64,000 nt of DNA, taken from Amorphochlora amoebiformis. Its lineage: Eukaryota > Cercozoa > Chlorarachniophyceae. Of this stretch, positions 26,270 to 40,130 are shown piece by piece. Both the position numbers and the translations under genes were made by a program. A model generated the notes under the pieces. That model was not told where the DNA came from and ran no database searches. It saw only the letters and a program-made list of their open reading frames with translations. The stretch's first letter is position 1. Each line of letters starts with the position of its first letter. The stretch lies in assembly GCA_054601695.1 (NCBI GenBank), contig BAAHQB010000034.1, forward strand, positions 558,001 through 622,000, read 5' to 3'.

Positions 26270-27190
26270 GTCACGATGATACTAAATATTCATTGATGTT
26301 TAATGATTACATGTATTAGACGGTTTGAAGTTAATCTAGCCTAAATCTTATATCTACTGGATCTATTATATATCTCGGAGTAATAATTACACTAGTACAG
26401 GGCTACATTCAGACCAGGCTCCGTTTAAGTTATATCTAACGGTGGGCTTAGAAGCAGGCATCCGTCAAAGATATCGTTGAAGATCATGGGATGAGCTACT
26501 GTACCGCCATAAATTTTGAGTTAAAGCATATATTTGAATACGAAAATGAAGTTATGCAATCACAAAAACAGGTTCGACAACCAGCTAGTCGATATACTAG
26601 ATATATAGTCTTATGTCTACGGCTAAGCTAGTTGAAATACGGTAACCTCGACATCTACAACACCATTGCTAGTGATCATGATACTTGTCACTATTACTCG
26701 GTACCCAGTTGAGTCCTAGATAATACCGAGGCGTCAGTGTCAGTTTTCTAGGTATAGTTACGATCACGACAGTAATCCACAGTGTATTATGATCAAGGTA
26801 CCTAGGTACCTAGCACACAGACAATCTGACAATCCAGACAATGGGTAATTGGGTATCGACGATCTAAACGATATGCAAATCGAATTATATCAAGGTCAGA
26901 ATTCAAACTTATTTAGCTAGTAAATTCCAGAAACCCAGTACGGTCGGATTTCAATTATCTAACAAGATCCAATTGCAAGCTTAGCTATACACTACATGCA
27001 CTCTAGACATTACAGGTCAGATCGCTGAACGTTAGCAATTCTCTGTTCCTTTGTGAGTTGGATTGCCGTTGTAATACCTAAGGGTATTTATTGTTTAAAT
27101 TATCTTATAATTATACGTATTTCATCAATGCTTGTGCATGAACATGTGTGTCACTTGATAGTGCTGTACTGAATTCAGTGCATACACACA
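26270..27190. other. About 900 bases of unique AT-moderate DNA without ORFs
   Basis: The longest stretch without microsatellite in the left half. It has no long open frame on either strand. It contains palindromic words (aaggtacctaggtacctagc near 26797) and repeated ctagcta/gatatac words. It could be a decayed element or non-coding unique DNA. Confidence 0.5.
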
Positions 27191-27195
27191 TGCGC

Positions 27196-27228
<33 letters not shown>

Positions 27229-27356
27229 CTTAAATATATAATATAAATACATACAACATATATATATATCTATATATATATATATATGCCTATATGTGTA
27301 CATAACATACGTACAGTAGGTCTGAATAATATTATTAAATAAATACTATTAGAATA

Positions 27357-27411
<55 letters not shown>

Positions 27412-27765
27412 GTAGATTTATATATAAAATTATGTACATATTTTATAATATGAAGGTTTAATTATATATTTACCAATATATACCTAACACTACATTTTCG
27501 AACTACCTTCTGGATATATTGACATCCGAGTATTAATGGGGTCGTAAAATAAATATACATACATGCATATTCATATAACATACCATCATACATATACCTT
27601 AGATATCTAATGTATATATAATTGTGTATGCTATCATACATATATATTATATATGTATATAATGCATGTATAATGACGTACATGCTTTGTATTATCATAT
27701 ATATACATGAAAATATATATATACATATATCTATTATATATATATATATATGTACATATCTGAAT

Positions 27766-27819
<54 letters not shown>

Positions 27820-27933
27820 CCTTGGTCTAGTCATATAAGGCTGGGTCGTCTCGATTGTACACCATATCGATACACATTGTCTCATTTGTTATTCTCCTCT
27901 GATATATTTAGTATTTAGATATACATATTATAC

Positions 27934-27965
<32 letters not shown>

Positions 27966-28206
27966 TGATATGTATATATATATGTTGATATATATATATA
28001 TATGTGTTATATATAGACATACAAATATATATACGCGGGTACAATTTTGTATGTCTATTTTGTATATAGAAAATTTCATACATATGTCTACTATCGTGTA
28101 AGTGACAATAGTAAAAATCTTATATGTGTATACGTACATACAGTATTCATACGTATATATATCTATCCACTGCATGTATATATATTATATACAGATATGC
28201 ATATAT
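27190..28206. repeat. TA microsatellite with islands
   Basis: Unique islands at 27300-27350, 27480-27560, 27820-27915 and 28040-28110 within TA repeat. No supported gene. Confidence 0.7.
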
Positions 28207-28574
28207 TGTTTGCGCAGCGGTATGGTTTCCCAGTGATACTGAATTGTGAATAGTTTGCCAAAAACACCTAAGTCCCCTTTCTGTTTGCCTGCATTACCCC
28301 ACGTGAGTACTCATTAACTTTCTTTGGCCAAAGTGGGTATGTATAGTACTAAAATCCCATGGGAAGGTGACATGACGTCAAGTCACACCTTGAAACCTAC
28401 TATTTGACACCCCGTTATTACCGGGCTGTTCTCAGTAGTACCGGTTAGTATCGGGTGAAGCGATCTCCAGCAATCTCCAGGACCTCCACCTGATCTCTAG
28501 TGTATCTATGAATATGCTTCCGCACGCATTCGATATCTGGCTCTTGGAGTATAAATTGCTCTAGCGAGATGTTA
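28207..28574 (-). mobile_element. Solo-LTR-like repeat, minus strand
   Basis: On the minus strand it aligns with 35782-36152: ATTAACA start, GATATCGAATGCGTG, GGAGATTGCTGGAGATCGCT, gtactac words, a GACGTCA word, and an end whose plus-strand form tgtttgcgcagcgg matches the tgttagcgcagtgg end of the other copy. Both orientation and ends support an LTR of one family. Confidence 0.65.
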
Positions 28575-28864
28575 ATATATATAATTATTCACTTATATAT
28601 ATATATACATGTATGTACGATATATATATATATATATATATATATAAGATATGAATATATCTCTGACCTGTCTCCTGCAGGCGATATGTGCAGTCTGATC
28701 AATAATCGCTCTTCGAATCTGGTTCATATATATATATATATATATACACACACATATATATATATATATATAATTATATGTACAATATAGCATCTGTGTA
28801 GTTTGTATTGATGTATCTTACTCTCTTTCTGTGTCACTACTATCGCCGTATATATATATATATG

Positions 28865-28909
<45 letters not shown>

Positions 28910-29267
28910 TTTCATCTCTATTCTCCTCGTTCTCCGTCTGTGTAATGTGTACACATTTATAGGTAAAATACATGTAAACACACACATACATATATATTGA
29001 AACGTGTATGCATTATAAAAAAACACACACATACATATATGTATATATATATATATATATAAATATAAATGTACACAATATATATATATATATATGTATA
29101 TTAATATAATATATATATATATATATATGTATATTAAAATAATATATATATATATATATATATGCACATATATATATATATATAATATATATATATATAG
29201 TAATTAGTTACCACTTGTGGGCTTCCTCTTCTGTCTTCGTAATAAGAACGGATTCTAACATAACAAT

Positions 29268-29314
<47 letters not shown>

Positions 29315-29460
29315 AGTACACATGTATATCTATCATATATACATATATACTGTTACATATATTTGTGTTTATCAATGTTTACTTCTTGTTTACTTCTCTT
29401 AAACATATATATCTACATAAGATACATCTATATATATGCAGATATATATATATATAGATG

Positions 29461-29514
<54 letters not shown>

Positions 29515-29633
29515 CATGTTTCTGAAATTTGTTATTGATCTATTGTTTCTCAAATCCGAATTTACACGCATTCTCCGAAAGAATATATTATATACACACA
29601 CATATATATATATATACATATTATCACATACAC

Positions 29634-29669
<36 letters not shown>

Positions 29670-29750
29670 CTATATGATGTGTATTCCTTTTATACATAAC
29701 ATGTATTAATATAATATATATATATATGTATGCATATATACATATATATG

Positions 29751-29794
<44 letters not shown>

Positions 29795-30059
29795 ATACAC
29801 ACACACACACACACGCACACACACACACACATATATATATATATGTATATATAATATATATTATATATTCATTACATACCCCTGTTTTTCAAACCCGAGT
29901 CTATATGCATCTTCCGGAAAATACGCTCCTTCCCACTCTCCATTACAATCCTTTACATTACATATACATGTATCTATTACAATATATATATATATATCTC
30001 AACAAAAGTAAATATATATATATATATATATGTATATCTTATACATACATATTCATGTA

Positions 30060-30096
<37 letters not shown>

Positions 30097-30200
30097 CACG
30101 ATTTTTGTGTCTTGAAGTGTTTTTTTCAAAACACGATCAAATATAAAAACAGACGTGTATGCTTTTCAAAACAATTGTACATATATATATATATATGTAT
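28575..30200. repeat. TA microsatellite with related unique islands
   Basis: Islands at 28660-28725, 28800-28950, 29205-29265, 29515-29585, 29875-29960 and 30095-30175. The islands at 29545 and 29885 are related (tttctcaaatccgaatttac versus tttttcaaacccgagtctat) and stay open on both strands. The island at 28680 has a strong plus-strand acceptor (tctcctgcag) and also a plausible minus-strand donor (CAG|GTCAGA). Micro-exons are possible but neither strand can be chosen. Confidence 0.45.
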
Positions 30201-30506
30201 ATATCTTAGAATGTATTTTTATATACATAAATATATATATTCTTTCATATATTTTCATTTATATGTGTGTATATGTATATAATATATATCTGTGTATATG
30301 CATATGTTTATATATATGTGCATGCCAGATGTAGATACATACATGTGTGTATATGTATATATGTATTATATGTACATTTATATATATATATATGTATATG
30401 TGTGTGTATATATATATTTCTATATATGTATTATCTATATACGTATATACACACACACACACACATATATATATATATGTATTATCTATACATATATATA
30501 TATATA

Positions 30507-30543
<37 letters not shown>

Positions 30544-30619
30544 TTATAAATATAATATGTGCATTGTACAATATGTCTTAAGTCCATGTGTACATGTACA
30601 TACATACATACATATATAC

Positions 30620-30686
<67 letters not shown>

Positions 30687-30687
30687 C
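30200..30687. repeat. TA/TG microsatellite
   Basis: (TA)n with tgtgtata and acacac interruptions. Confidence 0.85.
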
Positions 30688-30780
30688 TGTTAGCGCAGTA
30701 GCATAGTTATCAATAATCATTTGCCATAACGGACTTGAATCGAACTCTGGACTACCATCTTCTCTGCCACTGCGCCAACA

Positions 30781-30791
30781 GGTTATGAGCC
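30781..30791 (+). other. Primer-binding site (half-tRNA-Met)
   Basis: GGTTATGAGCC is complementary to the initiator tRNA-Met anticodon arm and directly follows the LTR-like CA end. Here too the ATG is within the site. Confidence 0.6.
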
Positions 30792-30892
30792 TCATGAGCA
30801 TTAAGGACTTACTGACTATGAGGACTACCGCCTACGAGTGAAGATCAAGTTCAGCACTCATCCAATCTAACGAAGTACCCGTCGGCCCTAAG

Positions 30893-31273
30893 ATGCCTCC
30901 ACTCGAGCTAGACTCTGAACCAGAGATATCGTTCAATACCATGATCAAGTCCCAAGAAGAGCAAGAAGAAGCCCAAGGCCAAGGCGGATACCTATTCACC
31001 AAGTTGTCGTTGCATCCGACCAACCCTTTGAAGGCTCCCGACATCTTTTCACCAGAGACTCACCGAGATGAAAGAAACCATCAAGGCTACCCCATGAGTA
31101 AAGAAAGACGAGATCTGGAGAGCTTACTCGTCAAATTGACCAAAAAGAGCCGGATGCGAGAGGAGAATAAGGCCACTCTCTTACCCTTGAAGGTCGCAGC
31201 TACAAGCCAGACGATCCAGCCTACATCTGGATTGAGTGAAGAGACATGTTCAAGGGTCCAGAACCTCCACTAA
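30893..31273 (+). pseudogene. Retroelement internal ORF remnant (126 codons)
   Basis: A hydrophilic, Glu/Lys/Gln-rich frame (starts MPPLELDSEPEISFNTMIKS) inside the decayed element. The frame starting in the primer site (MSLMSIKDLLTM) stops after 18 codons. No zinc knuckle, protease or enzyme motif is visible. Probably a gag remnant; function not assignable. Confidence 0.4.
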
Positions 31274-31535
31274 TCCCGTAAACTCGCCAATTTTCCAAGT
31301 TGAAGGTTCGAAAACCATATGTACACCAGAAGAGCATGAGACTACTTACACAAAAGCGCAGCCAAGATAAGGACTTACAGGAGCTACGCGTTGGGGGGGA
31401 ATGGTATAGCATGTAGCTAGTTAAGTACGCGGCGGCTGGCTATACTACCGTCAATTCCTTTTCGAATACTCGGAACCCAGAATATTCCCGGAACCGTATG
31501 CTATAGGCTCTGCGAGAGCTCTACATGCTGTAACA

Positions 31536-31566
<31 letters not shown>

Positions 31567-31628
31567 GATATAATGTTTACTGACTTTATATTCTTTCCAG
31601 AAGGATACGAATCCGTCCGAAAACCTAT

Positions 31629-31661
<33 letters not shown>

Positions 31662-31910
31662 AATATATATTATATATATTATATATATATATATATATTT
31701 ATATTTGTTTTCATATATGTATAACATGTATGTTCAAGTATAAAATGAATACAGTGGAGCGATATGTCGAACAATATATATATATATATATGCATATATA
31801 TATATATATATATACATATATATATACATACATACATACACATATAAATCAAGCGCATAGAACGTATATTAATGTGTAATCGTAAGTAAATATTTAAAAT
31901 AAATTTACGT
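31536..31910. repeat. TA microsatellite
   Basis: (TA)n, with unique patches at 31570-31630 and 31845-31910. Confidence 0.8.
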
Positions 31911-31912
31911 TC

Positions 31913-32095
31913 TGTTAGGGTTAGGACTAGGGTTAGGGTCAGGATTGGTTAGGATCACAACCCCCACCGTTAGGGTTATGATTAGGGTTAGGGTCAGGAT
32001 TAGGGTTAGGATCACACCCCCCACCCGTTAGGGTTAGGGTTAGGGTTAGGGCTAGGGTCAGGATTAGGGTTAGGCACCCGATAGGGTTAGGATGT
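31913..32095 (+). repeat. TTAGGG array with a CCCCCCACC insert
   Basis: Variant hexamers with the insert ggatcacaaccccccaccg repeated at 31955 and 32010, so a unit of about 60 bases has been duplicated. Confidence 0.8.
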
Positions 32096-32372
32096 CAGTT
32101 CATATAGATGTGTATCGTTATATATATATGTGCATATATTCATAATTGTATATGTAAATGTATGTTTAAATATGTATGTACACATAATTATATATATATA
32201 TATATATCTAAATATACATATGTATATGAATGTATATTTTATAAAAATATAAAATGCATATATGTATATTCACACGTATGTATTATACATATATACATAC
32301 ATGTATATATATGTTTATAATATATATATCTGTATGCATGTATAATATCTGTGAATATGTACGCACACACAC

Positions 32373-32414
<42 letters not shown>

Positions 32415-32455
32415 GTAGCTACATATATATACATGTGCAGTTTTCTGTAAAATAC
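32096..32455. repeat. TA/TG-rich spacer
   Basis: AT-rich low-complexity DNA; no gene seen. Confidence 0.7.
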
Positions 32456-32764
32456 CTCCTAGGAGAGAAGATAAACTGATCTGTGAGATGTGTAACGACT
32501 TTATTCTCTCTATCTTGCCCAAACTGCCATTACGAATATATAATATATATATATATATGTGTATATGCATATATTTATATATATACATTTATACATATTT
32601 ATATATATACATATATATGTATATATATATATATATTATAATGTTTCTAATCTCTCTATCTTGCCCAAACTGCCATTACGAGAATTTACAATTTGTATAT
32701 ATGTGTATATGTATGATAACGTATATATATATATATATATATGTATACATATATTATATACACC

Positions 32765-32804
<40 letters not shown>

Positions 32805-32943
32805 CAGTCAAAAAAGTAGCGACTATATTCTCTCGATCTTGCCCAAACTGACGTTACGAATAAATATACATATATATATATATCTACATACATACACATA
32901 TATATCTACATACATACATAAATATATACATATATATATATAC

Positions 32944-32974
<31 letters not shown>

Positions 32975-33081
32975 ATTATAATCTGTGAGATGAGGTACGA
33001 TTCTATTCTTATCTTGCTTGCCCAAACTGCTGTTACGAATATATAATATAGATATACATATATACACACATATGTATACAC

Positions 33082-33118
<37 letters not shown>

Positions 33119-33214
33119 ATATACATACATATATATATATATATATTTATATATTATAATCTGTGAGATGAGTAAGGAGTTTGTTCCCTCTAACTTGCCA
33201 AACTGTTGTTACGA

Positions 33215-33215
<1 letters not shown>
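32455..33215. repeat. Tandem island array, 5 copies, unit about 170 bp
   Basis: The island tctgtgagatg(a/t)gtaacga, then ttattctctctatcttgccc and aaactgccattacgaatat recurs near 32480, 32645, 32810, 32980 and 33160, each flanked by TA repeat. Copy 1 is open on both strands; later copies carry stops and indels. Confidence 0.85.
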
Positions 33216-33267
<52 letters not shown>

Positions 33268-33305
33268 CATATATATATAACATACATACGTATATATTTA
33301 TATAC

Positions 33306-33346
<41 letters not shown>

Positions 33347-33371
33347 TATCTATAGATATAAATAAATACAC

Positions 33372-33430
<59 letters not shown>
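33216..33430. repeat. TA and CA microsatellites
   Basis: (TA)n plus a (CA)n run at about 33367-33405. Confidence 0.85.
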
Positions 33431-33433
<3 letters not shown>

Positions 33434-33434
33434 C

Positions 33435-34190
33435 ATTAGCTTAGGATTGGGGTTAGGATTAGGGTTATGTTTCGGCATAATACTAATATCCGAACTGGCG
33501 CTAGGGTTAGCATTAGGGTTGAAATTAGGGTTACGGTAAGGAAAAAGATACTTGGATTAGGGTTAGCATTACAACCATGCTTGGGTTTAGGCTTAGGGTT
33601 GGGATAAATCTTAGAATACGAAACAGTCTTACATTAAGATTACGATTAAATTTAGGGTTAGGGGCCAGGGTTAGGGTTAGGGTTAGGAAAGAGTTAGGGT
33701 TAGGCTAGGGTTAGGGTTAGGAAAAGATAAGGAGTAGGGTTTGAATTTGGGTTAGGGTTAAGTTATGTGTTGACTCGGCATACGGAGGGAGAATTCGGGT
33801 TAGGGTTAGGGTTAGGTTTAGGGTTAGGGTTGGCTTCAGGGTTTAGGGTTAGGGTTGGCTTCAGGGTTAGGGTTAGGATTGGCTTCAGTCAGGGTTAAGT
33901 TTAGGGTTAGTGTTAGGGCTACTGATATCTCTAGCTATTACGAATAAGTCAGATTTTAAGTAAGAATTAGGGTTAAGGTTAAGGTTAGGGTTAGGGTTAG
34001 AGCTAGGGTTAGGGTTGGGATTATTGTTAGGTTAGCGTAACTAGCGTCTCTATGACTGTTTTGGATCATTAGGGCGCCAGGTTAGATTTCGGGTTGGGGT
34101 GTAGTTTAAGGCGTTAGGTAGGGGTTGAGTTTCTGTTGGGGTTAGGGTTAGGGTTAGGGTTAAGGTTACGAGCATCTCTACTGCCGTTTT
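33435..34190 (+). repeat. Degenerate TTAGGG array
   Basis: Decayed hexamers with patches of order, and a local duplication of ggttggcttcagggttaggg near 33830-33890. Confidence 0.8.
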
Positions 34191-34294
34191 CACTGGGTAA
34201 ATCCATGTAACGTCCGGTCGGATTTTCGCTATCTGCGGGTTGATATGTCATTGTTTTACCATTATCAGGGGGTGTTGCAAAATGCTTACCTGTA

Positions 34295-34462
34295 TGGAGG
34301 TGGACACGTGTGTATGGATGTGGACACGTGTGTATGGATGTGGACACGTGTGTATGGATGTGGACACGTGTGTACGGATGTGTACAAGTGTGTATGGATG
34401 TGGACACGTGTGTATGGATGTGGACACGTGTGTATGGATGTGGACACGTGTGTATGGATGTT
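34295..34462 (+). repeat. 20-bp minisatellite, about 8 copies
   Basis: The unit tggacacgtgtgtatggatg is repeated almost perfectly (one variant unit tgtacaagtg). All six frames are open because 20 is not a multiple of three and the unit lacks stops; this explains the Val-His-Thr and Trp-Met-Asp frames. Confidence 0.95.
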
Positions 34463-34788
34463 TGTGGGTATGCATGCGGTGTGCTTATATGTATACGTAA
34501 TATACATATATGTATACATTGAGTATACACATATTGACAATCATAATGTCTATATATGTGTGAATGTATATGAGAATACATTAACTATACACATATTCAC
34601 AATTATTATCTCTATATATGTATGAATGCACATGTGTATGCATTAAATATGCTTTTACAAGCACTTACAAGCACTATACACCCTGCGCATGGATACGTGA
34701 GTGTTATACCACCAGTAGAATAAGTATAATAATCTACGCATACATGTGCATGTGAATCAATGTATATGTGTATGTATATGTATATTGA

Positions 34789-34831
<43 letters not shown>

Positions 34832-34904
34832 TATGTAGATAGACACGTACCGTACACATAAACGCGGACATATATATATACATATTATATATACACTTGT
34901 ACCA

Positions 34905-34960
<56 letters not shown>

Positions 34961-34984
34961 TATAGATTGTATAATATACATATA

Positions 34985-35041
<57 letters not shown>

Positions 35042-35060
35042 ATATACGTTCATACACACA

Positions 35061-35110
<50 letters not shown>

Positions 35111-35240
35111 ATATACGTTCATACACACACACAAACACATATATATAGATATATATATCTATATATATTCATATTTGAATATATATCTCGATATATATAT
35201 ATATATATATATACATATAATATATATATATATACATATA
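34463..35240. repeat. TA microsatellite with a repeated TGTATAC/ACACAT stretch
   Basis: Mostly (TA)n. A duplicated word atatacgttcatacacacac occurs at 35042 and 35110. Confidence 0.8.
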
Positions 35241-35781
<541 letters not shown>

Positions 35782-36152
35782 TGTTAAATTAACAGTTTAG
35801 ATAGCACATATAGATGCGGCTCGAAGAGTAGATATCGATAGCGTGTTCAAGAATAGTCGTATACCACAGATAAATGGAGATCGCTGGAGATCTCAGAGGT
35901 TGCTTGGAGATTACCTGATCGGTAGTACTGGGTAGTACCGGGTCGTGCCGGTTAGTACCCAATAGTACCAGGCTTCCAGATATACCGTGACACAACGACG
36001 TCACGCTATGTCACGCTCACATGACTGTCACGTGAGCACGCATGACTGCATGACTGCATGTATCTGCTGAATCATGAGAACGAAGGTAATCGTAATTCAA
36101 ATAGACTTGAACCGAACTGTTGGCTATCATCTACTCTGCCACTGCGCTAACA
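35782..36152 (+). mobile_element. Solo LTR, best copy of its family
   Basis: 371 bases from TGTTAAATTAACAG to CTGCGCTAACA, in TA repeat on both sides (atat flanks). Family hallmarks: gatagcgtgttcaa, ggagatcgctggagat, stacked gtagtaccgg words and a gacgtcac word. The last 50 bases match the LTR-like end at 30730-30780 (gaaccgaact, ctgccactgcgc), tying the family to the same retroelement group. No internal sequence remains. Confidence 0.75.
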
Positions 36153-36171
36153 ATATATATATATATATATG

Positions 36172-36227
<56 letters not shown>

Positions 36228-36230
<3 letters not shown>

Positions 36231-36486
36231 AATATTGCTATCTATATATCACGCCACGCTTCGAGAACTTCAAGAAGTTTGAACGTTCTTAGAAGTTTCC
36301 CGAATGAAACGCGTGAGAATTTCCCTTTATCATTCGTCATATTCCCGTAATCCTAACGGAAATCATCCAACGTTGGAGTTGTATACCACGCCAACGTGGA
36401 GTAGTATATATACCACTGCGGTACTTACTGCTAGAATTCGTTGCCTACTAACATACTGCTGTTGTGCCAGATCGCTGTATTAACAG
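36228..36486 (+). mobile_element. LTR remnant related to the copia LTR
   Basis: Contains gagaatttccctttatcatt, a tcgtcatattcc word and taatcctaacgg, in the same order as gagaattttcttgtgaattt, atcatttgccataatcc and aaacgg in the intact LTR, and ends tattaaca. Left boundary uncertain. Confidence 0.5.
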
Positions 36487-36492
36487 TGCATG

Positions 36493-36525
<33 letters not shown>

Positions 36526-36574
36526 GCACGTAAATCTCAATATATATATGTACATATGTAATATGTTATATATA

Positions 36575-36615
<41 letters not shown>

Positions 36616-36922
36616 GTAAATACATAGACATATACATAGACATATACATACGTATGTATATATTATATACAACATTACATATTAAATATATATATATATT
36701 TATATGTATATATGTATATATATATATATATGTACGGATATATGCTTACATACATTTGTATATAAAGAGTAAATGAGTTAAATGATGCTTACATTGCGTG
36801 CATTTGCCCAATGTACCTAACCATTTATATATCCATATATATATATATATATATATATATTCGCATGAATATTTTTATAATTTAGATATGTGTATATAAA
36901 TATTGTGTACATATACATATAC

Positions 36923-36969
<47 letters not shown>

Positions 36970-36999
36970 TGTATATATTGTATATATGCACACACATAT

Positions 37000-37032
<33 letters not shown>

Positions 37033-37080
37033 GTATATATATTTATATATATATATATATATAATGTATGTATATATATG
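36487..37080. repeat. TA microsatellite
   Basis: (TA)n with a unique patch at 36770-36830. Confidence 0.85.
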
Positions 37081-37143
37081 TATATGTACATTTGTATATG
37101 TTTTGCCTGTTTTTGTGATATATGTATGTATAAATGCATTATT

Positions 37144-37221
<78 letters not shown>

Positions 37222-37345
37222 ATATTAATTAATATACACATATTTAAATATGTATTTGTATATATGTATATATGTATATGTTTTGCTTGTTTTTGCGATA
37301 TACGTATGTATAAATGCATTATTTGCATGTCTGTGATACACGTAT
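37081..37345. repeat. Duplicated 55-bp island, period about 180
   Basis: Copies of tatgttttgcctgtttttg followed by a cgatata(c/t)gtatgtataaa word and tgcattatttgcat lie at 37095-37150 and 37275-37330 with TA repeat between. Confidence 0.85.
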
Positions 37346-37372
37346 TACATCTATATATATATATCTATATAT

Positions 37373-37423
<51 letters not shown>

Positions 37424-37446
37424 TATGCATGTAAATATATCTGTGT

Positions 37447-37497
<51 letters not shown>

Positions 37498-37692
37498 GAT
37501 ACATATACAGATACTTCTACGAAAGAAGAGGTTGCTACAAGAAGATGTATATACTTGTATACAAATGTACCTCTTTATATATAATCATTCATACATATAA
37601 ACATATATACATACATATACATTATACATATATATATATATATATATATATGTATACACCCACGTATATATCTATATGTATACATATATATA

Positions 37693-37734
<42 letters not shown>

Positions 37735-37799
37735 GTATATAGTTGTATATGTATATACATATACATACCACACACACAAATGTTTATCAACTATACATC

Positions 37800-37840
<41 letters not shown>

Positions 37841-37914
37841 CGTATACCTAGCAAGATATCGACCAACATAAAAGGCGTTTTGTTTTGTCCTGTTGGCTGC
37901 CTAAGCATATACAT

Positions 37915-37995
<81 letters not shown>

Positions 37996-38196
37996 ATGAC
38001 ATCAGTACATATAAATTTTATGTATATAAATATATGTGTACATACACACACACCTTCTCTCACACACACGAACACATATATAAATACTTATATATTATAT
38101 TTATATATGTATATAACATTTACGCATTTAAACATACAAAAAAAATGTGTATATGAATGTAGATTCCAAAAACACACACACACGCAAAAAAATTAA

Positions 38197-38230
<34 letters not shown>

Positions 38231-38319
38231 ATAAATATATATATATATACACACATCTATATACATTCATATGTGCATATATCTATATCTATGTATGTTT
38301 GTAATATATGTACACATAT

Positions 38320-38353
<34 letters not shown>

Positions 38354-38385
38354 CATATACACACACATATATATACATATATACA
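37346..38385. repeat. TA and CA microsatellites
   Basis: Mainly (TA)n. One unique island at 37840-37905 and CA-rich words near 38045-38070 and 38170-38190. Confidence 0.8.
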
Positions 38386-38399
38386 ATACATACCTGAAC

Positions 38400-38630
38400 T
38401 GTAAACTTACACTTTGGATTAGAATCCTCACCTAAGTTTCGACCTCCTTCCTAAGGGTTACACTTAGAGGTTTAACCCTATTACTTGCCTTAGGCTTAGC
38501 GCGTTGGGCTTAAGCTTATGGTTAGGCTTAGAGGGCCAGGCTTAAGGTTATAGGTGTAGGGTTAGCGTTAGGATTAGGGTTAGGGTTAGGGTTAGGGTTA
38601 GGATTACGGTTTGGAGTTTCATTGTAACTG
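38400..38630 (+). repeat. Degenerate telomere-like array
   Basis: ggcttaggcttag variants leading into a clean TTAGGG run at 38570-38605. Confidence 0.75.
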
Positions 38631-38639
38631 AGACAGGAC

Positions 38640-38660
38640 GGAGGTGTCTATATATATATG

Positions 38661-38702
<42 letters not shown>

Positions 38703-38854
38703 GTTAGTATATGCAACACAGAATATATACGTAAATATAAATATCTAGAAGGGAAAAGATATGTGTTTGTTTTATAAATGTTTGTATTCATTGAAGGTAT
38801 ATTTGGCTCTCTCTCTCTTTCTCTCTCTCTCTCTCTATATATATATATAAATAT

Positions 38855-38891
<37 letters not shown>

Positions 38892-39096
38892 ATATATGTA
38901 TATACATATACATGTACAAAGCGTACATCCACACACCCGCACACATTTATACATAAATGTAAGTAAATGTATCATATATATACATATATATATATATAAA
39001 TACATATATATATATATTATATGTATATATATACATATGTATATATATATATACATATTATATAAATGTACATAAACATGTACATATATATAAAAA

Positions 39097-39169
<73 letters not shown>

Positions 39170-39203
39170 AAGTCATATCGAATAACCGAATAACCTGAAT
39201 GAT

Positions 39204-39257
<54 letters not shown>

Positions 39258-39342
39258 ATTACCTTATAACCGGGATGAGGTCGTCTTCCTTTACAGGAGT
39301 AACTCTACATACATATGCACATATATATATATATATATATAA

Positions 39343-39408
<66 letters not shown>

Positions 39409-39435
39409 TATTTACATATATATAATATTTATATA

Positions 39436-39485
<50 letters not shown>

Positions 39486-39703
39486 CACATATACATTCAT
39501 ATACATACACATATGCACATATATATAATATATTTATCTCTAAGTAAAAAAGAAAACCATGTTAATTCTAACACACACTCATGCATCTACGATGTATATA
39601 TTATACATCTATAGTTACATACATATATGTATGTGTATATGTACAATATTAATACTCATATAAACTTACATATACGTACATACATACATATATACATGTA
39701 TAT

Positions 39704-39735
<32 letters not shown>

Positions 39736-39780
39736 TTACTTGAATCCTCCATGCTTTGGTTGTTCCTAACGAATACATAA

Positions 39781-39820
<40 letters not shown>

Positions 39821-40015
39821 GTATATTTATATATGCACATATACAACATATATATTATATATATATATATGTATATGTACATATATATATATATGTATAG
39901 ATTTATATCATATATATGCATATAAGAATCATAGAATTCAATAGTTAGAACTATATGGTATATATATATATATATGTATATATATGTATATATACATAGG
40001 TACACACACACAGAC

Positions 40016-40070
<55 letters not shown>

Positions 40071-40130
40071 CACATACCTATATATATATATAAATATATA
40101 TATATATATTATATATATATCACATATATT
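38640..40130. repeat. TA microsatellite block
   Basis: (TA)n with a (CT)n run at 38803-38837 and unique islands at 38700-38800, 39255-39310 and 39545-39600. No gene seen. Confidence 0.85.

Larger units (their letters stand above)
30688..31535 (+). mobile_element. Decayed short LTR retrotransposon
   Basis: An LTR-like end (30688-30780, TGTTAGCGCAG...GCGCCAACA) is followed at once by GGTTATGAGCC, the same half-tRNA-Met primer site as in the copia element. About 600 bases of non-TA internal sequence follow, then GGGGGGGAA and a segment running from TGGTATAGCATG to CATGCTGTAACA. The two terminal segments do not match each other well; each matches a different part of the intact copia LTR (tcatttgccataa at the end; actaccgtca at the start). 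The element is therefore truncated or recombined. Confidence 0.6.

Noticed and set aside
30688-30780. A tRNA gene on the minus strand
   Set aside because: A-box-like and B-box-like words are present, but there is no acceptor stem, no anticodon arm and the T arm does not pair. Reported only as a possible tRNA-derived segment.
34240-34625. Five overlapping frames (Trp-Met-Asp, Val-His-Thr) in the 34.3-kb block
   Set aside because: A 20-base tandem repeat lacking stops opens all frames.
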